A stretch of DNA of 64,000 bases. Source: Sphingobacterium nematocida. GTDB lineage: Bacteria > Bacteroidota > Bacteroidia > Sphingobacteriales > Sphingobacteriaceae. The DNA lies in the NCBI RefSeq assembly GCF_900168125.1, contig NZ_FUZF01000022.1, positions 1 through 64,000 of the forward strand. The letters run 5' to 3'. The notes below the pieces were generated by a model that did no database searches, was not told the DNA's origin, and saw only the letters and a list, made by a program, of their open reading frames with translations. The position numbers and the translations under genes were made by a program. Positions 1 to 7,582 of this stretch are shown here, in pieces; positions within the stretch are counted from its first letter, which is position 1, and every line of letters begins with the position of its first letter.

Positions 1-782
1 TCTATATAGATGCTAAGGGTGTTTCTAAAGAATTGGCTTTGAATATAACAGGTCTTCGTTATGATGCAGAGAGCAGTGCCTTGCAGTATACGAATTCTAA
101 AGGCTTGACGGAGACTATAGGCTTGGCTGCTCTAGTAAAGAGCAATGAGACCTTGACATCATTAAATCAAGATGCGACAGGGATTGAATATAGGGACGAG
201 AGCAATAACACACACAATGCCAAGGTAGTCAGTGCAAATACAACGAATATCATTAAAGTTGATGGAGATTTTGGAGCATTGCTGATCGCAGAAGATATTC
301 ATGCAAATCAAGAAAAAACAACAGTATCAGGAGGAAAAGGCACGGTAGTTACTTTAGAAGAAAACAACAATACCAAGAACTACAAAGTTGAGGTAACGGA
401 TGATCTGATCAAAATATTGAAATCGGCTATGCCAAAGTTCTTTTATATGCCATCCATGGTAATGCCAACATTTAAAGATCAGATTTCCGATAAAGATGTT
501 ATGGAAGAGAATGGGGGGGTATTTACAATAAAACTATATGAAAGTTATAAAAAACAATTTGGTCTAACGGATCAATCATCAAGTGCAGTTAATGTGGGTA
601 AGGTAACTACACTCCCAGTTTTGCCAGCAAACGAACTCGATTATTATGTGACTTTCTACGATAAGACCGTCTTCGAGGAGGTCAGTATATCGAACGAGGG
701 GGTTCTGACCTATAGAATTAAGCAAGATGCAGATATTACCATTGGTTCATTTATGAATATTGTGTTTGCCGTGAGACCTTAA
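1..782 (+). CDS. C-terminal part of a repetitive surface protein (5' end outside window)
   Basis: The frame is open from the first base (codons from position 3), so the gene begins upstream of the window. A TTG at 33 is internal and is not proposed as a start. The visible ~260 residues contain loose repeats of the form L-x-Y-x-x-x-x-G followed by an LxxLV segment and an ETLTSL motif. Such repeats are frequent in long Bacteroidota cell-surface proteins of unknown function. The C-terminal ~110 residues form a separate, non-repetitive domain. No catalytic motif is seen. It ends 5 bases before the next gene, which also encodes a secreted protein, so it is probably the first of three co-transcribed surface-protein genes. 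Family assignment is by general appearance only; an assembly or adhesion role is inferred. Confidence 0.6.
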   Translation, partial: YIDAKGVSKELALNITGLRYDAESSALQYTNSKGLTETIGLAALVKSNETLTSLNQDATGIEYRDESNNTHNAKVVSANTTNIIKVDGDFGALLIAEDIHANQEKTTVSGGKGTVVTLEENNNTKNYKVEVTDDLIKILKSAMPKFFYMPSMVMPTFKDQISDKDVMEENGGVFTIKLYESYKKQFGLTDQSSSAVNVGKVTTLPVLPANELDYYVTFYDKTVFEEVSISNEGVLTYRIKQDADITIGSFMNIVFAVRP

Positions 783-787
783 TAAGC

Positions 788-2371
788 ATGAAAATGACGA
801 ATAAAAGTTTCTTGTTGAGCATGGTTCTTATCCTTTTGTCTGCCGCAGAGGTGGTAAGAGCGCAGTGTTATCAAAATAATACTGTTAAAGCGGCTTTTGC
901 AAGCGGAGGTACTAGCCCCAATAAAGGGAAGGTGCTTTGGTTGAATTGGGGTGGTCAGGGAGAGGGTAATTACCCTTATGGGAAAGTAGGAGAATCGTTA
1001 GTCGTAGGAGCTGTCTCGAGAGCTTCCATCGATCTGGGAGAAGGTAAATACCTTTGTATAGAGGCTCAGATTACATCTATTGAAAATGTTTCGGGAAATG
1101 ATGCCGATGAAAGAGCCATTCAGTCTTATATTCCAGGAACATATACAGGTAATGGTGTGACCTCCGGAGACTTTTTAGATATTCTCTATAATATAGGTGG
1201 TGGACGAACCGAGAATAATGAGAGTCAGAATAAAATGGTTTCTGGTATCAGGAATACAAAAACTGGTGGCGGAGCGAAAATAAAAATCAGCTGTAAAGCA
1301 ACTATTGGCGATATACCGATTCGTTTGCCTGGAATGGTGGTGGCGGATGCGGAATCACTAGCGGGCTCTATGGATAGTAGCGGCGATCCCACTAGGGAAT
1401 ATATCTATGCTGAAGCACATGGTACTTGGCATGTGGTAGAGGTTCAAAAGAATCTTGATGAAACGGGGGGGTATTACGTTCGTAAAGAGAATAATCGCGA
1501 AGGAACACAAACCATTAAGTTTTTAGGGGGTAATGACAAGAAAACGGGAGCGGTTGCTTTCTTGGCTTTTAACGAGCAGGCTTATAATAAGTCAGGAACT
1601 ATTCCTGATCTAGGGATATCTTTCACTGCAACATTAAAAGGAGGTGGGCTGACTGCATTAGCTTTAGGTTTACTGAATCCTGCTGCTGACTTGGGAGATG
1701 CACCGGCATCTTATGGAAGTCCCATACATTTGTTGCAGAATCTGATTTTTTCGAAAGACAATATTAATCCTGTAGCATATAATGCTAGTATAGTAGATAA
1801 GGTTAAGGCGACAGTAAATATAAATGCCTTAGAGTATATTGCAGGAGGGCTAACGTTAACAAAAGGTAGCTATTTGGGGACAACGCCTCCAGATGAAGAT
1901 AATGGCGCGATGTTTTCTAAAGATGCCCTGGGAGATGATAAAAGTCCTACTGCAAGTCTTTTGTCGAATGAGGAGGATGCATGGCCTGAAGAGTACAAAC
2001 GGTTTTCCTATAAACAGTATTATATGCCGGGAAATGAGATTACCGCAAAAATACCGTACAAGGGAGCCAAGGTGGGGAGTAAGGTCGCTGGCTGGATTGA
2101 TTTTGATCTGAACGGGAAATTTGATGATAACGAAATGGCAATGGCTGACATTCAAAGTGATGGCGATGGTGAGGCTGTGCTGAAATGGATTGTTCCTGCA
2201 CTCCGCAGACCGTATAGTACTTACGTTCGTTTGCGTTATTTTGATGTTTCTGAAAAGGAAGCCAGAAGCCCTGTTGACAATGTCAACTTTGGTGAAGTAG
2301 AGGATCATCGCATTTATATTTTAGGCCCATCTATTGTTAATCCTACCATTCCTAGCAAAATAAAGAGATAG
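788..2371 (+). CDS. Secreted CshA-type/GEVED domain surface protein
   Basis: A 527-residue protein with a clear signal peptide (Lys/Arg start, hydrophobic core, cleavage near the AQC at about residue 26). Residues ~30-290 resemble the non-repetitive domain of CshA-type adhesins: Cys-rich start, VVADAES segment, and a Y-x-x-A-x-x-H-G-T-W motif. Residues ~300-515 include LGDAPASYG, DEDNGA, an acidic D-x-N-x-x-G-x-F loop that looks like a calcium site (DFDLNGKFDDNE), and the terminal GEVEDHRIY that names the GEVED domain. It has no T9SS C-terminal domain of its own, but the next gene, 2 bases downstream, does. Role is probably adhesion or matrix binding at the cell surface; ligand unknown. Domain calls are by eye. 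Confidence 0.72.
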   Translation: MKMTNKSFLLSMVLILLSAAEVVRAQCYQNNTVKAAFASGGTSPNKGKVLWLNWGGQGEGNYPYGKVGESLVVGAVSRASIDLGEGKYLCIEAQITSIENVSGNDADERAIQSYIPGTYTGNGVTSGDFLDILYNIGGGRTENNESQNKMVSGIRNTKTGGGAKIKISCKATIGDIPIRLPGMVVADAESLAGSMDSSGDPTREYIYAEAHGTWHVVEVQKNLDETGGYYVRKENNREGTQTIKFLGGNDKKTGAVAFLAFNEQAYNKSGTIPDLGISFTATLKGGGLTALALGLLNPAADLGDAPASYGSPIHLLQNLIFSKDNINPVAYNASIVDKVKATVNINALEYIAGGLTLTKGSYLGTTPPDEDNGAMFSKDALGDDKSPTASLLSNEEDAWPEEYKRFSYKQYYMPGNEITAKIPYKGAKVGSKVAGWIDFDLNGKFDDNEMAMADIQSDGDGEAVLKWIVPALRRPYSTYVRLRYFDVSEKEARSPVDNVNFGEVEDHRIYILGPSIVNPTIPSKIKR

Positions 2372-2373
2372 AT

Positions 2374-3927
2374 ATGAAGAAGTTAGTTTTTCTCTGTTCC
2401 GGCCTTTTGTTTGTGTTTAGCCTTTATGGTCAAGACGGAGTTGGGAGTTCGCTCTATAGTAATGGAAATACTATTTTGACATCGAGTCAGTTTAAGGCCG
2501 TATACGCAGAGTCTTTATTTATCGGAGAAAATGCGGAATGGAAAATTGATGGTCAGATCGATCTATATGTAAAGAATATCTGGATTGCACCCACAGCTAA
2601 AGTTTCGGGAAGTGGCGTTATTAATATCCATAGTCCTGCAACAAACCCATTCTATAGTCATTGGAAAGCAGAACCTACACGTATCGATGCGAATGGGGGT
2701 AACTCGCTCGGTGTTAGGCTGGTCTTATTGAATAATAAAGGGCTGCAGCTGGCCGATATAAAAGAGGCTCCTGATGTACTAAGATCTTCTGCTGCGAAGG
2801 ATCAATCGGCTAATCTAAAATTAGGGAGAGCGATAGATCTGGCAGTTGACGGGGCACATGTTTTTCTTGATGGCAATGATCTAGAGCTCGGAGAAGAATC
2901 AACCATACTGAATTATAATTACAAGCGATTTGTCGTCACCAATAATCCGCTCGCAGGGCACTTGATTAAAGAGTTTGGAAGTCGACGTTCTTCTTTCCTA
3001 TTTCCTGTAGGTAAGCAGATTGACGATTATACGCCTGCTAGGTTGACTCCGTCTTTGAAAAGAAATAAAGTTTATGTGGCTGTTACAGATTATCTAGCAT
3101 CTGGACTGAGATTTAAAGACAAAGAGATCGGGATGGACCGGGTTTGGAATATTTTTTCTGATAAGCCTATGGTCATGGATTATACGTTGATACATCAAGT
3201 CTCTTCAAATGGAGTAGCTTATGTTGATCCCGAGGCACAGATCATGCAGGATGCCGAAGGAGGAAACTGGATTGGTAATGTCACGAATCTTGAAGGTCTA
3301 GATGCAAAGGCTGTTCATACGAGAAGAGATGTGGAGACTAAATCTTCGAAAACGTTATCCGGTACTCGGTTTACAAAATTTGTAACCGCACCTCCTCAAG
3401 CTAAGATGGATCATGCGGTAATTGTTTTTGGGCAGTCCAAAGTTATTCAAGTGTTGGATAATGATGAACCTGGTTCATCACCCATCTTAGTAAATAGTAT
3501 GGAGATTATAGAATCGCCTCTACATGGACGAGCTTATGTAGAAAACGGCACAGTAGTCTTTGTGGCCAATGACGGATATTTAGGTAATGATGTATTGGAA
3601 TATAGAATAAGGGATAAAAACGGTCTTACCGCTACAGCAAAGGTATATATGAAGATAGTCCCAAGAGATCTGTACATACCAAATGTGTTTACACCTAACC
3701 ATGATGGTAAGAACGATAATTATGTGATTTCAGGATTAGAGGCTTATGATCGCGTCGAATTAATTATTGTAGACCGATTTGGAAAGGAGTTGTTTAGAGC
3801 GGATAGCTATTCCAATGAATGGACAGGAGAGGGGTTAAAAGAAGGAACCTATTTCTATAATGTGACGGCATTCAAAGGAGGTGATTCACGATTGTATAAA
3901 GGGAGTGTCTTGCTGAAAAGGGAATAA
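2374..3927 (+). CDS. T9SS type B sorting-domain (gliding-motility-associated C-terminal) surface protein
   Basis: A 517-residue protein with a signal peptide cleaved near residue 20 (YGQ/D). The last ~85 residues carry the CHU_C / T9SS type B sorting signature: YIPNVFTPNHDGKND, then VxLxIxDRFGKxLF, the W-x-G-x-x-x-x-G-T-Y-F-Y core and a YKGSVLLKR ending. This domain directs passage through the type IX secretion system and attachment to, or release from, the outer surface. Residues ~345-430 look like an Ig/cadherin-like fold (V-L-D-N-D, then GNDVLEYRI). The N-terminal half resembles a beta-helical stretch with no recognised family. It is the last gene of the surface locus and is followed by a terminator. 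Substrate or ligand unknown; the sorting domain is the firm part of the call. Confidence 0.85.
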   Translation: MKKLVFLCSGLLFVFSLYGQDGVGSSLYSNGNTILTSSQFKAVYAESLFIGENAEWKIDGQIDLYVKNIWIAPTAKVSGSGVINIHSPATNPFYSHWKAEPTRIDANGGNSLGVRLVLLNNKGLQLADIKEAPDVLRSSAAKDQSANLKLGRAIDLAVDGAHVFLDGNDLELGEESTILNYNYKRFVVTNNPLAGHLIKEFGSRRSSFLFPVGKQIDDYTPARLTPSLKRNKVYVAVTDYLASGLRFKDKEIGMDRVWNIFSDKPMVMDYTLIHQVSSNGVAYVDPEAQIMQDAEGGNWIGNVTNLEGLDAKAVHTRRDVETKSSKTLSGTRFTKFVTAPPQAKMDHAVIVFGQSKVIQVLDNDEPGSSPILVNSMEIIESPLHGRAYVENGTVVFVANDGYLGNDVLEYRIRDKNGLTATAKVYMKIVPRDLYIPNVFTPNHDGKNDNYVISGLEAYDRVELIIVDRFGKELFRADSYSNEWTGEGLKEGTYFYNVTAFKGGDSRLYKGSVLLKRE

Positions 3928-3930
3928 GGA

Positions 3931-3966
3931 AAAGCATCTGTTTTTCTGGCATAAATAGATGCTTTT
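3931..3966 (+). terminator. Rho-independent terminator after the surface-protein locus
   Basis: Arms AAAGCATCT (3931-3939) and AGATGCTTT (3957-3965) are perfectly complementary and followed by T. It sits 4 bases after the stop codon of the T9SS-sorted protein. Confidence 0.7.
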
Positions 3967-3967
3967 G

Positions 3968-4173
3968 AATAAAACTTTCATGATTCTTTTGGGTCACCAA
4001 CAGGCATTCAAGAGCTCACCCGATACAATCGCGTGGGCTCTTGAATGCCAATAATGAAGAACAATGTTATGAAAAAATCTCTTGATGTCCATTGAACCGA
4101 ACGAAGAGAGCTCATTGATGCCTCGCAAAGTAATGTCGGATCAATAGTACGGAGACTTTCAGAAAAAAATAGC
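3968..4173 (-). repeat. Dispersed palindromic repeat, family B, copy 1
   Basis: Read on the minus strand this 206-base segment aligns with plus-strand 49812-49964. Shared blocks, in order, are GCTATTTTTTTCTGAAAGT, GGACATCAAGA with a T-run and TTCAT, GGCATTCAAGAGC, then GCCTGTTGGTGA and GAATCATGAAAGTTTT. Copy 1 holds about 50 extra bases near its left end. Inside is a 20-bp imperfect hairpin (4003-4022 with 4030-4049, loop ATACAAT; one G-T pair and one mismatch). Both termini carry TGAAAGT in direct orientation. It has no open frame of note. It ends right before the -7 box of the methyltransferase gene, so it may affect that promoter. No mobilising enzyme lies nearby. Confidence 0.7.
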
Positions 4174-4185
4174 TAGGTTTGCAGC

Positions 4186-4896
4186 ATGGAAAAGGGCAAA
4201 CTTTATTTAATACCAGTTCCTTTGGCAGAGGGAGCCGAAAGATCATCATACACGCTATTGCATCAAGATGTAATAGCGAAAGTGCACGAGTATGTGGTCG
4301 AAAATGAAAAGACCGCCCGTAAGTTTTTGAAAACAGCAGGATTGACCGTACCACAATCTGAGCTCATTATTCATGATTTTGGTAAGCATGCTCGGGAAAA
4401 AATCGACTACAATATCATCTTTGCTAATGTTCTTAAAGGAAAAGATATTGGATTAATGTCCGAAGCTGGTTGTCCAGGGGTTGCTGATCCAGGAGCGGAG
4501 GTGGTTCTGGAGGCGCATCGGCGTAATATACAGGTTATTCCGCTAGTCGGGCCTAGTTCCATCCTGTTGGCCTTGATGGCTTCTGGATTTAACGGGCAGA
4601 AGTTTACTTTTCATGGTTATCTGCCGATTGACAAGGGAGAGCGAAGTAAGAAAATAAAGGATTTGGAAGCACAGAGTTTTCGCGAAAAAATATCCCAGAT
4701 ATTTATTGAAACACCCTTTCGTAACAATCAGCTTTTGAGTGAGTTATTGAAAGTGTGTAAACCTAGCACAAGGATTTGTGTCGCTGCAAATTTGACGGGA
4801 CCGGATGAAATGATATATAGTATGTCTGTGGCAGATTGGAAACAGCAGGCCCTAGATCTACATAAGATACCCGCTATCTTTTTAATATTTGCCTAA
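4186..4896 (+). CDS. RsmI-like tetrapyrrole-methylase-family SAM-dependent methyltransferase
   Basis: A 236-residue protein starting MEKGKLYLIPVPL, with the hallmarks of the RsmI/YraL branch of the tetrapyrrole methylase fold: the SEAGCPGVADPG loop at about residue 89, the VGPSSILLALMASG motif at about 119, FTFHGYLP near 143 and the IFIETPFRNN segment near 172. RsmI makes 2'-O-methyl-C1402 in 16S rRNA. The Bacteroidota version is shorter (~235 against ~280 residues) and its exact target is unproven, so no symbol is given. The start is the ATG at 4186; the box TAGGTTTG (4174-4181) ends four bases before it, which suggests an almost leaderless mRNA. A family-B repeat lies immediately upstream. 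Confidence 0.85.
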   Translation: MEKGKLYLIPVPLAEGAERSSYTLLHQDVIAKVHEYVVENEKTARKFLKTAGLTVPQSELIIHDFGKHAREKIDYNIIFANVLKGKDIGLMSEAGCPGVADPGAEVVLEAHRRNIQVIPLVGPSSILLALMASGFNGQKFTFHGYLPIDKGERSKKIKDLEAQSFREKISQIFIETPFRNNQLLSELLKVCKPSTRICVAANLTGPDEMIYSMSVADWKQQALDLHKIPAIFLIFA

Positions 4897-4986
4897 CTCT
4901 TTTTATCTTTAAAAATAAATTAAACACGTTTCGGGCTCGCTTCAGATTGACTGAAGGGTCTGTAGGAAGCGGTGAAAAAATAATAA

Positions 4987-5484
4987 ATGGAAGAACTCTT
5001 ACAAAATCCTGATTTTCAAAAACTCGTCCCGTATTTGGTGGTAGCATTCTTTATCCAGTTGTTTATCTGGATTCTGTTTGCAAATACGATACGGACGACT
5101 TTAAATTTGATAAAAAAAGAAAACAGGTGCCTATTGCCAAGCCAAGCCTGGTTTGTTGCATTGCCCTTCTTTAATATTTATTGGAATTTTGTGGTTGTTC
5201 GCAGACTTACCGATTCTCTGAATAATGAGTTTTATGACCGACAGGTTGCTGTAGAAGAAGATCCGACACAGAAGCAAGGATATATGTATGCTGGGGGCTA
5301 TATGGTTAGTAATATTCCGCTACCGGCCTTTGTCGGATTTATGGCTTCCATTATTGCCTTTGTAGGTTTTGTGTTGTATTGGTTTAAAATATATGAATAT
5401 AAAAAGCTACTAAAGCAGCCTTTTGAGTATCGGGATAGTACTAAGCAGGATGATGAAGATTTACAAGAGGAAGAATATCAATAA
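4987..5484 (+). CDS. Small multi-spanning membrane protein of unknown function
   Basis: I do not recognise a family with certainty. The 165 residues show three hydrophobic segments suited to membrane spans: about residues 15-35 (YLVVAFFIQLFIWILFA), 53-70 (WFVALPFFNIYWNFVVV) and 112-133 (FVGFMASIIAFVGFVLYW). The C-terminal tail is highly acidic (DDEDLQEEEY) and presumably cytosolic. Between spans two and three is a charged 40-residue segment. It stands 11 bases before the Nif3-like gene on the same strand and is probably co-transcribed with it. There is no catalytic motif. Confidence 0.7.
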   Translation: MEELLQNPDFQKLVPYLVVAFFIQLFIWILFANTIRTTLNLIKKENRCLLPSQAWFVALPFFNIYWNFVVVRRLTDSLNNEFYDRQVAVEEDPTQKQGYMYAGGYMVSNIPLPAFVGFMASIIAFVGFVLYWFKIYEYKKLLKQPFEYRDSTKQDDEDLQEEEYQ

Positions 5485-5495
5485 ATACGAATCGC

Positions 5496-6593
5496 ATGAA
5501 GCTAAAAGAAATAACACAGTATCTTGAGCAGATCGCTCCTTTGTCTTATCAAGAGGCGTATGACAATTCTGGTCTGATTGTCGGGCACCCAGATGACGAT
5601 GTTAATAAAGCATTAATAGCATTAGATTGTACAGAAGAAGTTGTTGATGAGGCAATAGCAAAGGGATGTGATCTGATTATTTCGCATCACCCGATTGTTT
5701 TTAAAGGACTCAAAAAATTCAACAATAAGAATTATGTAGAGCGTACAGTGATTAAAGCGATAAAAAATAATATTGCACTGTATGCTATACATACAAATCT
5801 GGATAATGTAACGGGAGGTGTCAGTTCTAAAATAGCAGATAAATTGGGCTTAATAGACCAAGCTATATTAAGCCCGAAATCGGGATTACTAAAAAAGCTT
5901 GTCGTATATGTTCCTCGCGCTAATGTCGAACAAGTTCGTCAAGCGCTATTCGAAGCCGGTGCTGGTAGTATAGGGGATTACGACCAATGTAGTTATAATA
6001 CTGCCGGTTATGGTACGTTCAGGCCTTTACATGGAGCGAAGCCGACTATAGGAGAGGTGGGAGTACAAGAGCGTGTAGAAGAAACTAAGATTGAAGTTGT
6101 TTTTCCCGCGCCAGCAGAGCGAGGTATCGTGGTTGCGATGTTAGCCGTACATCCCTATGAAGAAGTCGCTTATCATATCGTAACGTTAGAAAACAATCTA
6201 CAGCAAGTAGGGTCTGGAGTGATTGGTAACCTGCCCACGGCTATGGATTCCGAAAGTATCTTGCCTTATTTGAAAGATCGACTAAAACTAAATGTAATTC
6301 GTCATACTAAGCTGTTGAACCAACCAATAGAACGTATCGCAGTGTGTGGTGGAGCTGGTGGATTTCTATTAAGTGAGGCTAAGCGATCAGGAGCGGATAT
6401 TTTCGTTACTGCGGATTACAAATATCATGAGTTTTTTGATGCTGAGGGAGATCTAATAATTGCTGATATTGGACATTTCGAATCTGAACAATTTACGCAA
6501 GAATTATTGTTAGAGATTATTCAGAAAAAATTTGTTAACTTTGCTGTTCTATTGACAGAAATAGATACAAATCCTATAAAATACTACAGTTAA
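5496..6593 (+). CDS. Nif3-like dinuclear metal centre protein
   Basis: A 365-residue member of the NIF3/YbgI/YqfO family. Metal-ligand motifs are visible: LIISHHPIVFKGLKKF (His-His at about residue 63), AIHTNLDNV (His/Asp at about 98) and the C-terminal IADIGHFESE (His/Glu). Between about residues 125 and 245 lies the PII/CutA-like insertion typical of the long YqfO-type members, with the repeat-like IGDYDQCSYNTAGYGTF and VHPYEEVAYHI motifs. Family members form hexameric toroids. Biochemical function is unsettled; database names such as GTP cyclohydrolase 1 type 2 homolog rest on weak evidence. Its stop overlaps the start of the zinc-ribbon gene by one base (TAATG), a pairing conserved in many Bacteroidota, which suggests a shared role. 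Confidence 0.9.
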   Translation: MKLKEITQYLEQIAPLSYQEAYDNSGLIVGHPDDDVNKALIALDCTEEVVDEAIAKGCDLIISHHPIVFKGLKKFNNKNYVERTVIKAIKNNIALYAIHTNLDNVTGGVSSKIADKLGLIDQAILSPKSGLLKKLVVYVPRANVEQVRQALFEAGAGSIGDYDQCSYNTAGYGTFRPLHGAKPTIGEVGVQERVEETKIEVVFPAPAERGIVVAMLAVHPYEEVAYHIVTLENNLQQVGSGVIGNLPTAMDSESILPYLKDRLKLNVIRHTKLLNQPIERIAVCGGAGGFLLSEAKRSGADIFVTADYKYHEFFDAEGDLIIADIGHFESEQFTQELLLEIIQKKFVNFAVLLTEIDTNPIKYYS

Positions 6594-7327
6594 TGGAACA
6601 AACCGTAGAACAAAAATTACAAGCATTGTGGGCATTGCAATCGATCCACACAAAGATAGATAAGATTCGTCAAGTACGTGGCGAGCTACCTATAGAGGTT
6701 GCCGACTTGGAGGATGAATTGGCTGGGTTAGAAACGCGTCTTGAAAAGATTCGTATTGACCTAGACGACTTAGAGGATTCAATTGTAAAACGTAAAAACA
6801 TGATTAAAGATGCACAGTCTGCAATCAAAAAATACGAAGGTCAATTGAATGAGGTTAAGAACAATCGTGAGTATGATGCGATATCCAAAGAGATTGAGAT
6901 TCAAGGCCTAGAAATTCAAGTTTGTGAAAAACGTATCAAAGAAGCTGAGTTTGAAATTAAAAATAAAACAGAAGCTTACGAAAAGACAAAAGGGAATTTA
7001 GATTACTCTAAAGGAGAACTTGACGTTAAAAAACAAGAATTAGAAACAATCACATCGGAGACGCAGATTGAAGAAGAAGCGTTGGTGAAGAAAGCGGATA
7101 CCGCTGCTGGTAAGAACGAAGAGCGCCTTTTGAAGGTTTACAATAAACTTCGCAGCTCTTACCGTAACGGATTGGCTGTAGTTTCTATCGAACGCGATAG
7201 TTGTTCTGGATGTCATAATAAGATTCCTGCGCAGTTGCAATCAGAGATTCGTCAACGCAAGAAAATTATCATCTGCGAGCACTGTGGACGTATTATCGTT
7301 GACGAAGAGATCGCATCTGAAGATTAA
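6593..7327 (+). CDS. Coiled-coil protein with C4 zinc ribbon (zf-RING_7/CT398 family)
   Basis: A 244-residue protein. Residues ~10-180 are heptad-rich (long runs of L, E, K and I) and would form a long antiparallel coiled coil. The last ~45 residues hold a C4 zinc ribbon: CSGCHNKIP followed by CEHCGR, preceded by SIERDS. Members of this family in other bacteria have been implicated in surface-structure assembly or translation-linked processes, but function is not settled. Translationally coupled to the Nif3-like gene by a one-base overlap and followed by a terminator, so it is the last gene of the operon. Confidence 0.85.
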   Translation: MEQTVEQKLQALWALQSIHTKIDKIRQVRGELPIEVADLEDELAGLETRLEKIRIDLDDLEDSIVKRKNMIKDAQSAIKKYEGQLNEVKNNREYDAISKEIEIQGLEIQVCEKRIKEAEFEIKNKTEAYEKTKGNLDYSKGELDVKKQELETITSETQIEEEALVKKADTAAGKNEERLLKVYNKLRSSYRNGLAVVSIERDSCSGCHNKIPAQLQSEIRQRKKIIICEHCGRIIVDEEIASED

Positions 7328-7354
7328 TCGTAGTCAATTACAAGACAATATTAG

Positions 7355-7384
7355 AGGCTGTTCATTTTGGACAGCCTTTTTTTG
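7355..7384 (+). terminator. Rho-independent terminator after zinc-ribbon gene
   Basis: GGCTGTTC (7356-7363) pairs with GGACAGCC (7369-7376, one G-T pair), followed by a run of seven T. Confidence 0.8.
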
Positions 7385-7386
7385 TT

Positions 7387-7460
7387 TATTTCATATATGT
7401 ATAATTATTTCATGAGCTCGCACGGTTTGATTTTTATCTGTCATCCGCCAGCTGGGCGGA
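7387..7460 (-). repeat. Dispersed palindromic repeat, family A, diverged copy 3
   Basis: Read on the minus strand it carries TCCGCCCAGCTGGCGGA, then GACAGATAA, then AATTATACATATATGAAAT. This is the right half of family A copies at 12876 and 17299, interrupted by about 25 unrelated bases and with an extra C in the palindrome (7444-7460). The left half is not recognisable. It occupies most of the 255-base gap between the zinc-ribbon gene and the tricorn-like gene. Confidence 0.5.
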
Positions 7461-7582
7461 CTCAGGAGAAGTGGTTCTGATGCAGAGATATTTTACATCT
7501 TATTGCAACAACTTGGATATAACTCTTTTTCTTCCTGTAAAATCAAATATCTTTGTCGTTCAATAACCTTGAAAATATCTTT

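Noticed and set aside
1856-2308. 150-codon minus-strand open frame
   Set aside because: Lies wholly inside the GEVED-domain gene on the other strand; no protein-like features or own start signals.
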